NCBI GenBank assembly: GCA_023935145.1
Contig: CM043698.1
Location: 13,810,001 to 13,874,000 of the forward strand
Length of the DNA stretch: 64,000 bases
Source: Bretschneidera sinensis
Lineage: Eukaryota > Streptophyta > Magnoliopsida > Brassicales > Akaniaceae
Reading direction: 5' to 3'
The notes beneath the pieces were generated by a model. It searched no databases and was not told where the DNA came from. It was given only the letters and a program-made list of their open reading frames with translations. A program made the translations under genes and the position numbers. Positions within the stretch are counted from its first letter, which is position 1, and each line of letters opens with the position of its first letter. Of this stretch, positions 60,440 through 64,000 are shown piece by piece.

Positions 60440-61613
60440 CCCAAAATTTTCATTCCATCAGAAGCCGGTGTGTTCTGTAGACTGCCGTTAAGGAGGTTTG
60501 ATGTTGAGGATAAGCTAATTTCTCTATAATGCTAGTGGCAATGGCAAGTTCTCTGTTTGCAGTGCCTACTATGTCGGAGTGGAACAGTCAGGTGAGAAGT
60601 GCAGACCTCTCGCACTAGGAAATGAGGCATCTTCAAGTATGGGATCAAAGAAAAAAAAAGTCGATTTATGAAATAATTTTTGTTTAAGAATCTGAATTTA
60701 TGTCAGAAAAATTGATTTTATTATTTTTTTATCGAATATTAAACAAATTATATCTCACTTTTTGTTTTATCATAAACTATTTTAAAAACATTTTATAAAT
60801 CATAAACAGTTTTTAATGTCAAATGGACAGTCAGCAACAAAATGACTGCCTTCGTGCTATTTTGGGTAGTAGTTTTGCAGTAGAGGTTTGGTTGAATGGC
60901 TTGAGTGATAGGTGCGTGTATGTGCAAGATTAGTTCGTTTAAAAGATGGTTCAGTTTAGCGGCTTTGGATGCAGAACGCTTTACTTAATCTCCTTATGAT
61001 CTGCTGGCCTTTGCGGAACAACAGAAACTTAAGCCATGTTTGGAATGACTTAAATCTTTATCTTGAAATTTGGTAGATGTTAGTGAATCCCAATTTCAAA
61101 ATAAGAATTTAAACCAACCTTACTTGAATTATTGTCTCCAAAAATAACCTTAATGATGACGGCCGGAGGGGGACAAGATAAAATCTTAAGAATATTGTCC
61201 GATTTCTGGGAAGCTCAAGTCCCGCTGCTGCCTAAAGTAAAGATTAAGAAGGTTAAATGGAAACCTCCAGCGTTAGGGAGGCTCATGATGGATTTGCTCG
61301 TGCAGTCAGGTCAGTTAGTTGAGCTTCTATCACAAACGCTCTTTTTGTTGAAGCTAAAACATTATTGGAGACTTGGTTTGGCATTGAGAAGCTGCAAATT
61401 GAGAGTGACAGGTTGGCTACCGTTCAGTTTTGCGATGCAATTGCTGAGTGCTTGGCTGAGGTGGGTTTTAAAGTTGCAGATATCAATATGGTTCTGGCTC
61501 CCTTTGTTGAATTTTCACCTACTTATGTTAGTAGGTTTAGTAATCAAGCTGCCCACGCTTTAGCTAGGCATGCTTTCAAGGTGCATTTAATAGACATTAT
61601 AGGAAAAGAATAA
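60440..61613 (+). pseudogene. LINE ORF2 remnant, plus strand
   Basis: Decayed pieces in order: DVEDKLISLYNASGNGKFSV with CSAYYVGVEQSG (about 60500-60600), the motif before the zinc connector; ICWPLRNNRNLSHVWN (about 60990-61055), the conserved W..RN segment; KWKPPALGRL (about 61255), an RNase H start; then, in another frame, SDRLATVQFCDAIAECL and VSRFSNQAAHALARHAF, an RVT_3-type RNase H end with stop at 61611-61613. Several frameshifts. Opposite orientation to the other LINE pieces in the window. Confidence 0.8.
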
Positions 61614-62256
61614 AATGAGATGGGACAAATAAGAAGATATGATGTCTTATCCCTCCCCTATGCTAGATGATTTTATCTTAATATAACCTGGATGATAGAT
61701 CTCATCTTCTCCTCATTTTATCCACCACACTCATAGGATAAAACCCATCCTATCTTCCCTTCATTTTGTCCATCAAACACATCTAAATTTAAATTCCGGT
61801 ATAACATAAATAGGAAAAATTCCAGATTTCTAAGAAACTACCCTTCTCCTGTATATGTAAAGCTGTTGTTCTTCAATAAATGCTTAATCGCTTATTATCA
61901 AAAAAATTGCATTCACACCAAAGTTGTTTGCATGCTTCACCCAAAGTCATAATAACACCAAGGGCAGACAGCAGCTAGAAAGATTTTACACCAAAAAATC
62001 ATATTGTTCTTAATAAATATCAACTCATCAAGGCATGGCTCAAAAGTAAATAACATGAATAAATTCAAGTCTCCATGACAGACAATTACACAAATGCACA
62101 CTCAGATATTGAGAACTTCAAATTGCCTAAATGAAAACCTAATACAGCTTACAGCAGAGAAAGTTTAAATAAAAAATAATGAAATACCCAAAAAGATGCA
62201 CTAAGAAGCAAAAGAAGGAAAAGAAAGCTCATTCAAATCTCACTCCAAGGTTGCCC
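61614..62256. other. Intergenic, includes 3' UTR of the VAMP gene
   Basis: Around 61610-61760, GATGGGACAAATAAGAAG and GATAAAACCCATCC-like words on opposite strands hint at a decayed MITE. The right part should be the VAMP gene 3' UTR. No other gene seen. Confidence 0.45.
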
Positions 62257-63362
62257 TCACTTAAGGCAGGAAGGTAGTGTAAGCCCGTGGCAAACAAAAG
62301 CCAGCACAATGTAAACAACCACTAGGAGTAATAATATTAGTGCAACCCTGCAAGATACAAGCAAGTTAGTGGGCAACAAAACTATCCCTCTTAATATATC
62401 TATTCTAGTTTCAGATAGATCTTGCAAAATTACATGGAAACAGAATTATCCCAATCATATTGTGTGCAAGTAGGCATGAATTTATTAAGATTTTAGTTCA
62501 AAGAACTTACGTGAGCTTGACATTTCTCCACCATACTGTGTTTCGGAAACGGCGAGCTTGTTTTCTGAAGCGGAAGGTATTTCCTTGCATATTAGTAGTT
62601 TTATCAACCAGCAGTTCCAAGCGATCACCTCTCTCCAAAACTTTGTCAATATTCTCTATCATGACATTTCGAACCTATCAAGAGCAAACAACATATACTT
62701 GAAGATCATCAATCCACCAAAAATGAAAAATACATGCAGAATGTCTTAACTGTGATTTTACAACATATTGAGTAAAGGGCAAATTGAAAGCAAAATAAAA
62801 TCTGACATGCCACAACTCATTAACATAGCAGAATGTCTTAAGTGTGATTTTATAACATATTGAGTAGATGGCTATAGTTGGAAGCATAATAGAAATATCA
62901 TGCCACAACTCATTAACATAGCTGATAGAAATTCAAGATCACGTCAAGATTCAGAAAATGAAATTAAGATCACATCTTTTGTCTGCCAATGATTCTAACT
63001 TAATTCACCACTCATTGTCAAAGCTGAAAAACCCATTCTCATGCATTCAGATTTAAAACCATAACAGGTCAGCAGCCTTGGAAAGGATAATGGTCTGATA
63101 CCACAGGAGGCTAAATGGCATATGATTTTAGAATTTAGAACTTATGATGGGATATAGCATTCAGAATCTACCTGGCTCATTTCACCTTTTAGTCGATTTA
63201 TCCTGTCTGCATTTGGATCATTTGAATAATATTCCATCTGCTGGCTTAAAACCCTTGAAAATTCATCATTCATGGCATAAGCCTGGGCAGAATGAACTGC
63301 ACGGCCATAAGTCCTCACAAATCTCTGATGAATATCTTCCATAAATGTAAATGGAATTCTCC
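62257..63362 (-). CDS. VAMP72-family R-SNARE, 3' part (partial)
   Basis: Minus-strand exons 63362-63172, 62674-62511 and 62347-62257 are joined by GT-AG borders in matching phase. They encode the end of the longin domain (RIPFTFMEDIHQRFVRTYG), AMNDEFSRVLSQQMEYYSND, an R-SNARE motif (VRNVMIENIDKVLERGDRLE), a basic linker (FRFRKQARRFRNTVWWRNVK) and a C-terminal membrane anchor (LILLLLVVVYIVLAFV) ending THE short tail LTLPSCLK. VAMP72 proteins are plant vesicle SNAREs for secretion to the plasma membrane and cell plate. The exons for the front of the longin domain lie beyond 63362, most or all outside the window. Member number not assigned. A 92-bp duplication lies in the intron at 62675-63171. 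Confidence 0.94.
62737..62925 (+). repeat. Tandem duplication, 92-bp offset, in VAMP intron
   Basis: CAGAATGTCTTAACTGTGAT at 62737 recurs with one change at 62829, and both units end CCACAACTCATTAACATAGC. Confidence 0.88.
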
Positions 63363-64000
63363 CTGCACAAATCATTAAAATAAATAAAAGATACTATATG
63401 AATTACTATTAGACATACATACAGAAAGGAAACTAGGGACGATTTAGAGTTAATATTATTTATAAGAGTAAACTACTACTCTCAGTTTCTCACCTCCAAT
63501 TTTTTTTCTTTCTTTAATTAATACTAAAGTCTAGACTCCAAATGCTAACATCACAAGTATAATAAAAGCAACTTAAGAGGACACTTCCCTGCCCAAAAGT
63601 GGATAAGGGTTCGAAGCTTGTGCGTGGGTTTTAACAATAAAAAAAAGAGGTCAATTCACATGTCTTCTTAGCAGCTGCAGATATCTCCAAATGTCACTGA
63701 TAATTATACAATCCCACACCTCAACAGTCAAACACCCCCCCCCCCCCCAAAAAAAAAAAAAAAGCAAAACAACTTCCCACAAACTCAAGTATCCCCTATT
63801 GATTATGAGAACAAATCTCCAAAATCACAAAGAAACTTTAGCCCTTTAGTAGACACCAACTCTTTCAATTTGGACATTCAGAATACAAAGAAAGATGTTT
63901 GATAAGATAGTTAGCAAGTAGGAACCTCCGCAACAGTTTCTTGGAATCAGCGGAGCAAAACTTTACATCTTGTTGATTATGAAAGAGAACTAAAAAATCG
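63363..64000. other. VAMP gene intron sequence with C/A homopolymers
   Basis: No further exon of the VAMP gene could be recognised up to the window edge. A run of 14 C followed by 15 A at 63735-63763 is prone to slippage and to assembly error. Confidence 0.5.

Noticed and set aside
60217..60453. Minus-strand 78-codon ORF downstream of the FAR1-related gene
   Set aside because: No recognisable motif and an overlapping ORF on the other strand.

Overview
The window is nuclear DNA of a flowering plant, probably a eudicot. It is AT-rich, its genes have many GT-AG introns, and it carries Ty1-copia, LINE and MITE debris. Every intact gene belongs to a plant family: GT47 exostosin-like glycosyltransferases, an ACR-type ACT-repeat protein, a large MATH/TRAF-like protein, a FAR1-related factor and a VAMP72 R-SNARE. 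I cannot name the species.

Layout. 1-1340: 3' end of a decayed sucrose-phosphate synthase pseudogene. 3471-7086: first GT47 gene (4 exons, 470 aa). 7599-10431: 5'-truncated LINE on the minus strand with a 13-bp target-site duplication. 10694-20934: a 10.2-kb Ty1-copia element resembling the SIRE/Maximus group, with visually identical 1251-bp LTRs, a 5-bp target duplication, broken gag and pol, and an intact third ORF. 21.7-22.3 kb: degenerate tandem repeat. 24039-27954: second GT47 gene, a tandem paralogue with the same intron phases and also 470 aa. 28 kb: nested inverted repeats. 29217-31814 (minus): ACR2-like gene, 7 coding exons, 506 aa. 35071-44804 (minus): MATH-domain gene, 10 exons, 1695 aa, with two foldback MITEs in introns. 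44.8-57.8 kb: gene-poor AT-rich DNA with a minisatellite block at 50.1-51.4 kb and LINE debris at 51.9-53.4 kb. 57831-59843: FAR1-related gene, single coding exon, 670 aa. 60.4-61.6 kb: another LINE remnant. 62257-63362 (minus): last three exons of a VAMP72-type gene that continues past the window edge.

The genes are ordinary single-copy plant genes with no evident shared pathway. The exception is the GT47 pair, which arose by local duplication and was then pushed apart by the LINE and the copia element.

The most unusual signal is in the copia element. A perfect 12-bp palindrome (CCAGTCGACTGG) occurs ten times in each LTR. A second array, with nine perfect and three degenerate copies, lies between pol and the third ORF. 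In both arrays the copies alternate about 21-22 and 31 bp apart, so all lie close to whole helical turns. Each array lies upstream of a TATA box. This suggests a phased cis-regulatory platform copied from the LTR to a second internal promoter serving the third ORF, the only undamaged ORF in the element. All exon joins were made by eye; each complete multi-exon CDS sums to a multiple of three with consistent phases.
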